The translations under genes were made by a program, and so were the position numbers. Shown here one piece after another: positions 1 to 5,663 of a stretch of 9,052 nt of DNA. This stretch comes from Planctomycetota bacterium (GTDB lineage: Bacteria > Planctomycetota > Planctomycetia > Gemmatales > Gemmataceae). Below the pieces are notes generated by a model. The model saw only the letters and a list, made by a program, of their open reading frames with translations, was not told where the DNA came from and ran no database searches. Location of the stretch: positions 1-9,052 of the forward strand of contig JACQFG010000119.1 in assembly GCA_016200155.1 (NCBI GenBank). The letters are read 5' to 3'. Positions within the stretch are counted from its first letter, which is position 1. Each line of letters begins with the position of its first letter.

Positions 1-67
1 CAATTCGGCACGGGGACAAGTGAGCGCCGGCGAGCGAATAGGAATCGCCATAACTTCAGACGTGGAC

Positions 68-103
68 AAAAGAAAAAAGCCGCTGACAACGGGCGTCAAC
101 GGC
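68..103 (-). terminator. Intrinsic terminator of the tRNA-Pro gene
   Basis: Read on the minus strand, a 9-bp stem (GCCGTTGAC with GTCAGCGGC, one G-U pair) closes a 7-nt loop and is followed at once by TTTTTTCTTTT. This is a textbook Rho-independent terminator. It starts 10 bp beyond the 3' end of the tRNA, so the tRNA appears to be a single-gene transcript on this side. Confidence 0.88.
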
Positions 104-112
104 TCTCGTATG

Positions 113-187
113 TCGGGGCGACTGGATTCGAACCAGCGACCTCCTGAACCCCATTCAGGCGCGCTAGCCAAACTGCGCCACGCCCCG
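113..187 (-). tRNA. tRNA-Pro (anticodon GGG)
   Basis: The minus strand folds into a complete 75-nt cloverleaf. The acceptor stem CGGGGCG/CGCCCCG has seven Watson-Crick pairs, with A as the discriminator base. The D stem is GCGC/GCGC around AGTTTGGCTA. The anticodon stem CCTGA/TCAGG encloses the loop ATGGGGT, so the anticodon is GGG and reads CCC proline codons. The variable loop is AGGTC, and the T arm is GCTGG/CCAGT (one G-U pair) with loop TTCGAAT. The CCA tail is not encoded: the next bases on the minus strand are CAT, so CCA must be added enzymatically. A weak promoter-like pair (TTGTAA, 16 bp, TAAAAA) lies upstream at about 228-255 on the minus strand. The fit is poor, so I do not list it separately. 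Confidence 0.96.
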
Positions 188-282
188 GTCGGCGAGCCTT
201 GACAAAATCAAGGACCGCTTGCTTCTCTTTTTACCGCAATGGCCGCAGATTACAAGGTCGATCGGCGGTTTTGGGACGCCGA

Positions 283-372
283 ATCTCACGCAAAGGCGCA
301 AAGGCGCAAAGTTGGCAATCGAAATCTCACTCACCATTCTCAGCTTTGCGCCTTTGCGCCTTTGCGTGAGAT
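283..372. repeat. 29-bp perfect inverted repeat of CGCAAAGG units (dispersed repeat-like)
   Basis: Arms at 283-311 and 344-372 are perfect reverse complements of 29 bp, separated by a 32-nt spacer. Each arm is ATCTCA followed by three 8-bp units CGCAAAGG, the last lacking its final G. In either orientation the arms translate as strings such as LTQRRKGAKL and FAPLRLCVR. From memory, these recur as spurious proteins in repeat-rich genomes, including planctomycetes and cyanobacteria. It is therefore most likely a non-coding mobile or REP/MITE-like element, not a gene. It occupies most of the gene-free stretch 188-527; the remainder of that stretch shows only a 6-bp hairpin (197-213) and the lipoprotein promoter and ribosome-binding site. 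Whether it is mobile or cleaved by a RAYT-type transposase cannot be told from this window. Confidence 0.85.
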
Positions 373-397
373 GCGTGTTTCCTTCGCAGGGTTGGGC

Positions 398-425
398 TTG
401 ACCTTGCCTGGTTTGCTGGTATGGT
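398..425 (+). promoter_or_regulatory. Putative sigma-70 promoter of the lipoprotein gene
   Basis: TTGACC (398-403, five of six bases of the -35 consensus) is followed after 16 bp by TATGGT (420-425, four of six). It points toward the lipoprotein gene and would give a leader of roughly 95 nt. It lies just outside the right arm of the inverted repeat. This is a sequence match only. Confidence 0.38.
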
Positions 426-527
426 CTCGTCCATGTTTGAGTCGGCGAAAGGATTCGCCCGGCCTTGGGTCGCGCCCTGGGGAGAGCCGAGGCCGGTACC
501 AAACTCACGGAAAGAGGAGACAGGGAG

Positions 528-1004
528 ATGGGGTTTCTACCTTGGCGCAGTTTGAGCGTGTTGATCCTTGCCGGCGTCGCGTTGACCGGCTGCAATAACC
601 AGCAAAAGGACAAGGGTCTGACGACCTATCCGAAAGCCGCGCCGCCGGGCGGTCAGGTGCAGCAGCAGCCCGCCGGTCAGACGCAGTTCCCGACGCAGCC
701 TGCGGGAGGCCTGTCGAACATTCAGAAGCCGCCGGCCCCTTCGCCGTTTGGGCAGCCGACGGGGCCGGGCACGCCGCTGCAGCCGGGCGGCCAGAGCTTT
801 ACGCCGGGCGGCGCGGGCGGTATTCCGAAGTTTGATCCGCTGCCCAAGGCGCCCACTACTGGCGGCCTGAGCCCGATGCCGTACACGCCCGTTGTTCCGA
901 GTCCCCAACCCGGCGAGTTTGCCGGCGATCGCGGGCCGATTCTTCCGGGCGGTCTCCAGGGCACGCCGCCGATCACGATTCCGGCGCCGGAAAAATTCCG
1001 CTGA
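528..1004 (+). CDS. Small proline/glycine/glutamine-rich lipoprotein, function unknown
   Basis: This 158-aa protein is predicted to be lipid-anchored. The ATG at 528 is chosen because AGGAG (515-519) sits 8 bp upstream, and because it places a complete lipoprotein signal at the N-terminus: Arg at position 7, a hydrophobic run at about 8-19 and the lipobox L19-T20-G21-C22. Asn follows the lipidated Cys, so there is no Asp retention signal. An earlier in-frame ATG at 465 would bury the signal peptide and lacks a good ribosome-binding site. The mature part is low complexity, with many PGG, QP and PP combinations, no further Cys and no recognisable domain. It is probably disordered and exposed in the periplasm or on the outer membrane. 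The gene is monocistronic as far as visible and converges on the Trm112-like gene. I recognise no named family; expression and secretion are likely from the signal, and the role is unknown. Confidence 0.78.
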   Translation: MGFLPWRSLSVLILAGVALTGCNNQQKDKGLTTYPKAAPPGGQVQQQPAGQTQFPTQPAGGLSNIQKPPAPSPFGQPTGPGTPLQPGGQSFTPGGAGGIPKFDPLPKAPTTGGLSPMPYTPVVPSPQPGEFAGDRGPILPGGLQGTPPITIPAPEKFR

Positions 1005-1025
1005 GAATACGTCAACGAATGCAAG

Positions 1026-1056
1026 AAGCCCACGATCCTCCAGGGATCGTGGGCTT
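1026..1056. terminator. Hairpin between convergent genes (probable bidirectional terminator)
   Basis: A perfect 13-bp stem (AAGCCCACGATCC at 1026-1038 with its complement at 1044-1056) closes a 5-nt loop. It lies 21 bp after the lipoprotein stop and 17 bp after the Trm112-like stop on the other strand. The U-tract is poor in both directions (GCTCGTTTG on plus, CTTGCATTCG on minus), so termination efficiency is uncertain. Position and stability make this the likely shared end of both transcripts. Confidence 0.65.
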
Positions 1057-1073
1057 GCTCGTTTGATCTCCCG

Positions 1074-1310
1074 TCACTTCACGTTCGCTGCCCCGACGGT
1101 CTTTGGCTCACGCTGGCATGGCAACTGCCCGATGCTCTCGCAGCCCGCCGGCAAGCCCGCTTCCTCCACCACCAGCACCGGGAAGCCGTCCTTGATCAGG
1201 AACCGCAGCGCACACCGTTCGCACTCCAGATGATCCTCCTGCACGCGCAGCCGAGTCTTGCTGGGATCGAGCGGACAACGCAGAATATCAAGCAAATCCT
1301 GGCTTATCAT
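1074..1310 (-). CDS. Trm112-like small zinc-binding protein (UPF0434/YcaR type)
   Basis: This 78-aa protein matches the Trm112/UPF0434 pattern: LLDILRCPLD at the N-terminus, an ECERCALRF middle and LIKDGFPVLVVEEA, which corresponds to the conserved DG-I-P-V-L segment of E. coli YcaR. Cysteines at 12, 30 and 33 are in place for a zinc ribbon, but the usual fourth ligand (CPxC) is Asp15. I believe other planctomycete members share this, but cannot verify it here. Eukaryotic and archaeal Trm112 is a small partner that activates several methyltransferases; the role of bacterial short forms is poorly defined. GAGG lies 10 nt upstream of the ATG. The gene starts 18 bp after the membrane-protein gene and is probably cotranscribed with it. 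The C-terminal tail after about residue 53, with two Cys (C57, C65), extends beyond the YcaR core. No methyltransferase gene is in the window. Confidence 0.85.
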   Translation of the reverse strand: MISQDLLDILRCPLDPSKTRLRVQEDHLECERCALRFLIKDGFPVLVVEEAGLPAGCESIGQLPCQREPKTVGAANVK

Positions 1311-1328
1311 GCGTCAATCCTCGGACCC

Positions 1329-2615
1329 CTACTCTTCCAGCTCATGCTTCGGATAAATCTTGTCGTACAGTACGGCCCGGGTCTTCATGAGCAGCATGAA
1401 ATACTGGATCATGAACATGCACAAAAAGCAGAACCACAGCGTCCAGAAGATTCGCAGCACCAGCACCAGCACCGGCGACGCGCCGCACAGGCTCAGCATG
1501 TGAAAGCAAAACAGGATGAAGAACGTCCCCAGGCTCGCCTGCGTGCGGCCCTTCGCGCTCTGTTCGATCTCTTCGCTCTTGATCGCCGTCCCGACCGACC
1601 ACAAGAAAATCGAGCCGAACGCCGGCTGAAGGTAAAAGACGAACTTGAAGATCAGGTTCAAGAGGTTTTCCCAGAACGGCGCCGAACTCCACATCACGTG
1701 GATCGGCACGGTCCGCTCCATGTTGTACTCGGTCAGCACGATCTCCGGAACCACGAACGGTATCATCACGTAGCCGATGAGCCCCAGGACCGGCAAAAGC
1801 TTGAAGATGAACATGATCAGGAAGTTGAACACTCCCAGTCCCATGCTCGTGATGAGCTGACCCAGCGCCCCGAACCGGCGCGGCACCGGCAGGCAGATCC
1901 CGTAACCCGCCATCCACGCCAGCGCCTGCGCCAGGTACAGCAGCGCCGCCAGCGTGATGCACATCGTGGCGTACGGGACCAGATCGCGGCCCGCGATCAT
2001 GCCCAGATAGATGCGCAGCAGGTCGACGTCCCACCAGCCGCGCCGCGGGGGCAGGCCGTCGCCGTCGCCGCCGCGCAGCTCGAGATTCACCGCCAGCAGA
2101 TTGGCGAACTCGGGAAACTCGACCCGGCCCAGGATGACGTAGGAGCCTTGCATGAGATGGGTGGCAAACCAGATCACCACGCCGACCTGCATGAACAGCA
2201 GGCCGAAACGGACTTTCTTCCAGGCATCCGCATCGGGGATGGCCCGGATCTTCTTCGTCACCGTCGGGAGCTTCTTGCGATCCTTACGTGCCCGTGCCTT
2301 GGCCTCCTCCTCGGCCGCCCGACGCTTGCGGATTTCCTCCAGCTCCGGATCGAGGAAGACGCCGTACGCTCCACCGGCATCCTCCTCCGCGCTCGCTGCG
2401 GCGGCTGCCACCGGCGCCGCGCCCGCCGCGACCGCGGTGCTCTCCGGCGCCCCCTTGGCCGCCGTGGCCGTCTCCTTCTTCTGAACCTCGTCGTCCTCCC
2501 CCTGCACCACGACGATCGTCTCGCACTTCGGACACTTCGCCTTCTTCCCCGCCTTCTCGGCGGAGAATTTCATCGCGTGCTTGCAGTTTTTGCAGCGAAC
2601 GACAATCGCGTCCAT
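1329..2615 (-). CDS. N-terminal zinc-ribbon, multi-spanning inner-membrane protein, function unknown
   Basis: The product is 428 aa. Residues 8-31 carry CxxC-16-CxxC (C8, C11, C28, C31), a cytoplasmic zinc ribbon of the kind often found at the N-terminus of planctomycete proteins. Residues 40-82 form an Ala/Glu-rich linker, and 89-125 a highly charged helix (ELEEIRKRRAAEEEAKARAR) that may be a coiled coil. The rest is hydrophobic, with candidate membrane segments near 137-155, 210-236, 255-277, 278-295, 318-342, 360-380 and 381-410. A loop with GGDGDG at 182-187 separates the first two. No catalytic motif is evident. The ATG at 2615 is chosen because it precedes the zinc ribbon directly, although there is no clear Shine-Dalgarno sequence: the 5' side is the C-rich arm of an inverted repeat. 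The downstream partner is the Trm112-like gene 18 bp away. Two small zinc-binding modules in one transcript may be coincidental. I do not recognise a named family. Confidence 0.82.
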   Translation of the reverse strand: MDAIVVRCKNCKHAMKFSAEKAGKKAKCPKCETIVVVQGEDDEVQKKETATAAKGAPESTAVAAGAAPVAAAAASAEEDAGGAYGVFLDPELEEIRKRRAAEEEAKARARKDRKKLPTVTKKIRAIPDADAWKKVRFGLLFMQVGVVIWFATHLMQGSYVILGRVEFPEFANLLAVNLELRGGDGDGLPPRRGWWDVDLLRIYLGMIAGRDLVPYATMCITLAALLYLAQALAWMAGYGICLPVPRRFGALGQLITSMGLGVFNFLIMFIFKLLPVLGLIGYVMIPFVVPEIVLTEYNMERTVPIHVMWSSAPFWENLLNLIFKFVFYLQPAFGSIFLWSVGTAIKSEEIEQSAKGRTQASLGTFFILFCFHMLSLCGASPVLVLVLRIFWTLWFCFLCMFMIQYFMLLMKTRAVLYDKIYPKHELEE

Positions 2616-2624
2616 GGAGTGGCA

Positions 2625-2770
2625 GGGGTCAGGGGTTAGGGGTCAGGGGTTAGGGGGGCAGCCCGCACCCGTTCTCATCGGAATGTATTGTATGGCGTTG
2701 TCGCAAGGACGCAATGAAAACTGTTTTTGTGCCGATTGGCCCTGCCCCCTGACCCCCAGCCCCTGACCCC
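2625..2770. repeat. Inverted G4-heptad repeat (GGGGTYA) with 81-bp core
   Basis: The left arm (2625-2658) reads GGGGTCA, GGGGTTA, GGGGTCA, GGGGTTA, then six G. The right arm (2740-2770) is an imperfect inverted counterpart: on the minus strand GGGGTCA, GGGGCTG, GGGGTCA, then GGGGGCAGGG. The AT-richer core at 2659-2739 is unlike the flanking coding DNA. Each arm alone satisfies a G-quadruplex pattern (four or more runs of at least three G), on the plus strand for the left arm and on the minus strand (mRNA sense) for the right arm. A minus-strand transcript could also pair the two arms into a long stem. It fills the space between the phosphatase and zinc-ribbon genes. Its regularity suggests a dispersed or mobile repeat, but copy number cannot be judged here. 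Confidence 0.85.
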
Positions 2771-4499
2771 TACTTGAACAATCCCGCGGCGCCGGGTACT
2801 CCGAATCCTTCGGCCGGGGCAACGCCAGCGCCTCGGACAGGATGCTCGCCATGATCTGTGGGACGACGCGCTGATCGCGCTCGCCGGCCTTGATGCGCGG
2901 GCCCAGCACCAGCAGCGGCACGTGCGTGTCATAAGCGTGCGGCGTGCCATGGGCGGCTCGATACGTCGACCACTTTTCCGGGTTCTCCGACAGCGTCGGC
3001 GGCGAGAACGTGTAGTACGGCTTCAAGATCACCATCACGTCGCCGCTGCAATCCGGATGAAACGAGCGCTTCACGTTCGTGAAGAACTTCGGCAGCTCCT
3101 TCGCTTCCTCGTTCTTCGGGTCCATCATCTGCGTGCGCGTGAACGCCCACTCGATGCCGGGCTGCTCGTTGTACCATTTCGCCAGCGCCGTCTCGACTTC
3201 GGTCCTGGTCAGCTTCAGCTCCTTGAGCGTCTCGTAATTGAAGTAGACCCACGGGTTGCCTCGCCTGGGGAATTCGATCCACGGCGCTTTCTCGCCCGGC
3301 TTCAGATACTTCTTGTTGAGAAACTCCTCGGCCAGCGTCGTCAACAGCTCCGGCTCGATGCGGCCCGCGGTCTTGCCTTGTTGCTTGGCGAACTCCGGCA
3401 GCGGGCACACGCCATGGTCCGCCGTCACGGCGAGATAGTAGTTGCCCTTGCCGACCTTGTCGTCGAGCGTGCCGAGCAGGTCCTTGATGAGCGCGTCCGA
3501 CCGCAGCGTCACGTCGAGCACCTCCTGCGAATCGGGGCCCCACGTGTGGCCGATCAGATCGTTCGATGAAAAGCTGATGCACAGCAAGTCAGTCGCCGCG
3601 CCCTGGCCGAGCTTCTCGTTGACGATGGCGGCCTTGGCGAATGACAGCAGCAGCTCGTTGCCCATCGGCGAATTGGCGACGGCGTCGTAATAGTTCATCG
3701 CGTTCTTGATGTCGTCCTTGGTCTTGCCGAGCTGGAACGGATGCGGAAACGTGCGCCCCTGCAGATAGCCGGTGCCCTCGGTGATGAAGTCGTCGGGCCC
3801 GCTGTGCTTGGCGTAATCGAGCTTCGGATCGAAGCGGTCCCACGTCTTGCCGAGCCATTTGTCCGCGGGCCGGCCCTTGTTGAACTTCGTGACCCACGGA
3901 TGCGGATCGAGCCGATAGAACGGCGACGTCTCGAAGTTCCCCGTCAACGGATCGAGCCAGTAGCACAAACTTGCACGCAGCGCCGCCATCAGAACGGCCG
4001 AGCGTTCCTTGATCGACAGCGACGCCATCTTGCCTCGGCCCATCAACACGCGCAGCAGCACGTCGCCCACGGTCTCCGACTTGCGGCGATACGGCCCCGC
4101 GCCGTTCTTGATTTCCTCCGGCGGCGGCGTGGTGGATGCAACATTCTCGCCGTTGGCGCGGTCGTACCATTCGTTGGCGATGATGCCATGCTTGTACGGC
4201 GACGTGCCGGTGACGATCGACGTGTGCCCCGCCGCGGTCAGGGTGTAGGCGTAGGGATAATGGCAGTTCGTGAACCACGCGCCGTCGGACTGCATGCGTT
4301 TGAACCCGCCGTCGCCGACGAGCGGCTGCCACTTCTTGAGGTAATCGCCGCGCATCTGATCGAAGACGACGAGCACGACCAGCTTCGGCCGCGCGGGCTC
4401 GGGTTGCGCGTCGACTGCTCGGACCGGCAGCAGCACGATCCCTGCCGCCGCAATGATCAACGCCGATCCCCCCAACGCCCAACGCCACGGTTTACGCAT
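2643..4499 (-). CDS. Secreted PafA-like alkaline phosphatase, C-terminus apparently frameshifted
   Basis: This is an alkaline-phosphatase-superfamily enzyme that hydrolyses phosphate monoesters in the periplasm. The signal peptide covers about residues 1-32. Metal and active-site residues fit PafA: D47 (VVFDQMRGD), nucleophile T88 (TLTAAGH), N109 (GIIANEWYD), K164 and R166 (SIKERS), D314 and H318 (SNDLIGHTWGP), D361-H362 (TADHG) and H526 (YDTHVPLL). The spacings 47-88-109 and 314-361 equal those I recall for Elizabethkingia PafA (38-79-100, 305-352), and K/R marks monoesterase preference. The ATG at 4499 has a GGGGG tract 8 nt upstream. The open frame is 618 aa, but after SEYPAP (about residue 571) it reads DCSSRGQGLG and runs through the G-rich repeat to a stop inside its left arm. 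A one-base shift near 2783-2795 would instead give PAPAGLFK and a stop at 2772-2770, about 576 aa in all. All catalytic residues precede the shift. Confidence 0.88.
   Translation of the reverse strand: MRKPWRWALGGSALIIAAAGIVLLPVRAVDAQPEPARPKLVVLVVFDQMRGDYLKKWQPLVGDGGFKRMQSDGAWFTNCHYPYAYTLTAAGHTSIVTGTSPYKHGIIANEWYDRANGENVASTTPPPEEIKNGAGPYRRKSETVGDVLLRVLMGRGKMASLSIKERSAVLMAALRASLCYWLDPLTGNFETSPFYRLDPHPWVTKFNKGRPADKWLGKTWDRFDPKLDYAKHSGPDDFITEGTGYLQGRTFPHPFQLGKTKDDIKNAMNYYDAVANSPMGNELLLSFAKAAIVNEKLGQGAATDLLCISFSSNDLIGHTWGPDSQEVLDVTLRSDALIKDLLGTLDDKVGKGNYYLAVTADHGVCPLPEFAKQQGKTAGRIEPELLTTLAEEFLNKKYLKPGEKAPWIEFPRRGNPWVYFNYETLKELKLTRTEVETALAKWYNEQPGIEWAFTRTQMMDPKNEEAKELPKFFTNVKRSFHPDCSGDVMVILKPYYTFSPPTLSENPEKWSTYRAAHGTPHAYDTHVPLLVLGPRIKAGERDQRVVPQIMASILSEALALPRPKDSEYPAPRDCSSRGQGLGVRGQGQSAQKQFSLRPCDNAIQYIPMRTGAGCPPNP
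2687..2714 (-). promoter_or_regulatory. Possible promoter inside the repeat core, toward the zinc-ribbon gene
   Basis: On the minus strand TTGCGT (2714-2709, three of six -35 bases) precedes TACAAT (2692-2687, five of six -10 bases) by 16 bp. Transcription would start near 2680 and give a leader of about 65 nt that includes the C-rich arm. The -35 match is weak, so this is only a candidate. Confidence 0.28.
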
Positions 4500-4516
4500 C
4501 GCATGACCCCCATCGC

Positions 4517-4564
4517 GTTTACGTTTAGCGCTCGCATGGCGCCATGCGAGCGCTAAACGTAAAC
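4517..4564. repeat. Perfect 48-bp palindrome, no spacer
   Basis: Bases 4517-4540 are followed directly by their exact reverse complement at 4541-4564, centred on CATGGC/GCCATG. The element begins 4 bp past the stop codon of the PEP-hydrolase-family gene and ends 17 bp before the phosphatase ATG, so it fills almost the whole 69-bp gap. As RNA it would form one very stable hairpin with a minimal loop. There is no U-tract, so it is not a standard intrinsic terminator. It could reduce read-through, protect the upstream mRNA 3' end, bind a dimeric protein or be a REP-like dispersed element. Confidence 0.93.
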
Positions 4565-4568
4565 CGGT

Positions 4569-5399
4569 TCAAAACCTCAACCCCTTGAACTTCTTCACGC
4601 ACGCCGTGATCGCGATTTCCGTCGGCAATCGCTCCACGCTCGACGCTCCGTAGAACCCGACGATCCCCTCCGTGTGATCGAGGATGTACTGCGCGTCTTC
4701 CGGCTCCGAAATCGGGCCGCCGTGGCAGAGCACGAGGATCTTCTTGTTCACCTTCTTGGCCGAGTCGTGCATCGCCTGCACGCGCCTCGCGGCTTCTTCG
4801 AGCGTCATCGCCGTGCGGGCGCCGATCGAGCCCTTCGTCGTCAGGCCCATGTGCGGGATGAGGATGTCGGCCCCCGCCTTCGCCATGGCGGCCGCCTCCT
4901 CCTCGTTGAAGGCGTACGGCGTCGTCAACAGGCCGAGGTCGTGCGCGAGGTGGATCATATCGACTTCGAGGCCGAAGCCCATGTCGGTCTCTTCGAGGTT
5001 CTGGCGAAACTTGCCGTCGTAGAGGCCGACGGTCGGAAAGTTCTGCACGCCGGAGAAGCCTGCGGTGATGACGTCGCGCAGGAAGAACTTCATGATGCGA
5101 AACGGATCGGTGCCGCAAACGCCGGCGAGGACCGGCGTCTTCTTGACGACGGGGAGCACCTCGCGGGCCATGTCCATGACGATCTGGTTGGCGTCGCCGT
5201 AGGGCATCATGCCGCACAGGGAGCCGCGACCGGCCATGCGAAACCGCCCGGAGTTATAGATGACGAGAAGGTCGATGCCGCCCGCCTCGGCACACTTGGC
5301 GGAGATGCCGGTCCCCGCCCCGCCGCCGACGATCGGCTTGCCGGCCTTGACCTGAGCGTGCAGGCGTTTGAGAATGTCGTCGCGCGCGAAGAGGCTCAT
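4569..5399 (-). CDS. Phosphoenolpyruvate hydrolase family TIM-barrel protein
   Basis: The 276-aa product matches the PEP_hydrolase family (Pfam PF09370, formerly annotated as a TIM-barrel signal-transduction protein) over its full length. Visible hallmarks are IVGGGAGTGISAKCAEAGG (23-41), YNSGRFRMAGRGSL (48-61), MPYGDANQ (65-72), LAGVCGTDPF (91-100), GFSGVQNFPTVGLYDGKFRQ (114-133), GFGLEVDMI (141-149), PHMGLTTKGSIG (182-193), CHGGPISEPED (225-235) and GFYGASSVERLPTE (248-261). There is no signal peptide, so it is cytoplasmic. The family name rests on few characterised members, and the true substrate here is unknown. Such domains are often found next to or fused with a Tm-1-like/UPF0261 ATP-binding domain; none is present in this window. 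The ATG at 5399 has only a weak GGGAA upstream. The phosphatase lies downstream across a 69-bp gap holding a palindrome, so cotranscription is possible but not certain. Confidence 0.9.
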   Translation of the reverse strand: MSLFARDDILKRLHAQVKAGKPIVGGGAGTGISAKCAEAGGIDLLVIYNSGRFRMAGRGSLCGMMPYGDANQIVMDMAREVLPVVKKTPVLAGVCGTDPFRIMKFFLRDVITAGFSGVQNFPTVGLYDGKFRQNLEETDMGFGLEVDMIHLAHDLGLLTTPYAFNEEEAAAMAKAGADILIPHMGLTTKGSIGARTAMTLEEAARRVQAMHDSAKKVNKKILVLCHGGPISEPEDAQYILDHTEGIVGFYGASSVERLPTEIAITACVKKFKGLRF

Positions 5400-5425
5400 G
5401 CGATGGTTCCCGCGGATTTTTGGCT

Positions 5426-5431
5426 GTTATA
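5426..5431 (-). promoter_or_regulatory. Candidate -10 box for the PEP-hydrolase-family gene
   Basis: On the minus strand TATAAC (5431-5426) matches five of six -10 bases and would start transcription near 5419, leaving a leader of about 20 nt. No -35 box is found at the right distance; the nearest, TTGTCG, is 21 bp away. It may need an activator or may be chance. Confidence 0.25.
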
Positions 5432-5474
5432 GCGTTTCCGCGACGACCGGCGCGACAATCGAGCGTGCAGGCAG

Positions 5475-5582
5475 AATGAGTTGCATGGCGCGTGCAAGTT
5501 TTGCACACACGCACCGACCCACCCCCCCTACAAGCTATCTTCGTTTTACATTGTAATATCGACGAATCAATGAGTTGCATGG
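5475..5582. repeat. Pair of 14-bp direct repeats AATGAGTTGCATGG
   Basis: Exact copies lie at 5475-5488 and 5569-5582, 94 bp start to start (nine helical turns). Both are in the non-coding gap upstream of the PEP-hydrolase-family gene. They could be binding sites of one regulator or remnants of a duplication. Confidence 0.7.
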
Positions 5583-5663
5583 ATTCGTTGCGCACACCGA
5601 CACACACACCCTACTGTGCAACCAATGGCTGCGCTCGTGTACCTACAGGGGGGCTGCGCAACG

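Noticed and set aside
113..187. tRNA gene as an integration site for a genomic island
   Set aside because: No integrase and no duplicated tRNA 3' end are visible in the window.
199..204. Perfect TTGACA -35 box on the plus strand
   Set aside because: No -10-like sequence lies 15-19 bp downstream. It belongs to a 6-bp hairpin next to the tRNA.
164..613. Open frames of 60-149 codons across 164-613 on both strands
   Set aside because: They translate the inverted repeat and overlap the tRNA and the lipoprotein signal region. The repeat explains their similarity to database proteins.
1230..2639. 469-codon open frame on the plus strand, antisense to the zinc-ribbon membrane protein
   Set aside because: Its product is full of His, Gln, Arg and Asp with no fold or signal. 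It is the GC-rich shadow of the minus-strand gene, which has clear zinc-ribbon and membrane features.
2625..2658. CRISPR-like or telomere-like array from the G-rich heptads
   Set aside because: The units are contiguous 7-mers without spacers and number only four. They pair with an inverted arm, which fits an inverted-repeat element instead.
2922..4556. Long plus-strand frames opposite the phosphatase (2922-3569 and 3741-4556)
   Set aside because: Shadows of the minus-strand phosphatase, which has complete catalytic motifs. One of them ends in the 48-bp palindrome.
4517..4564. Standard intrinsic terminator for the PEP-hydrolase-family gene
   Set aside because: The stem is strong but is followed by GCGATGGGGG rather than a U-tract, so it is listed as a palindromic repeat.
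5254..5607. 117-codon minus-strand frame with several Cys in the non-coding gap
   Set aside because: It overlaps the start of the PEP-hydrolase-family gene in another frame, has no good ribosome-binding site, and its Cys spacing fits no known motif.
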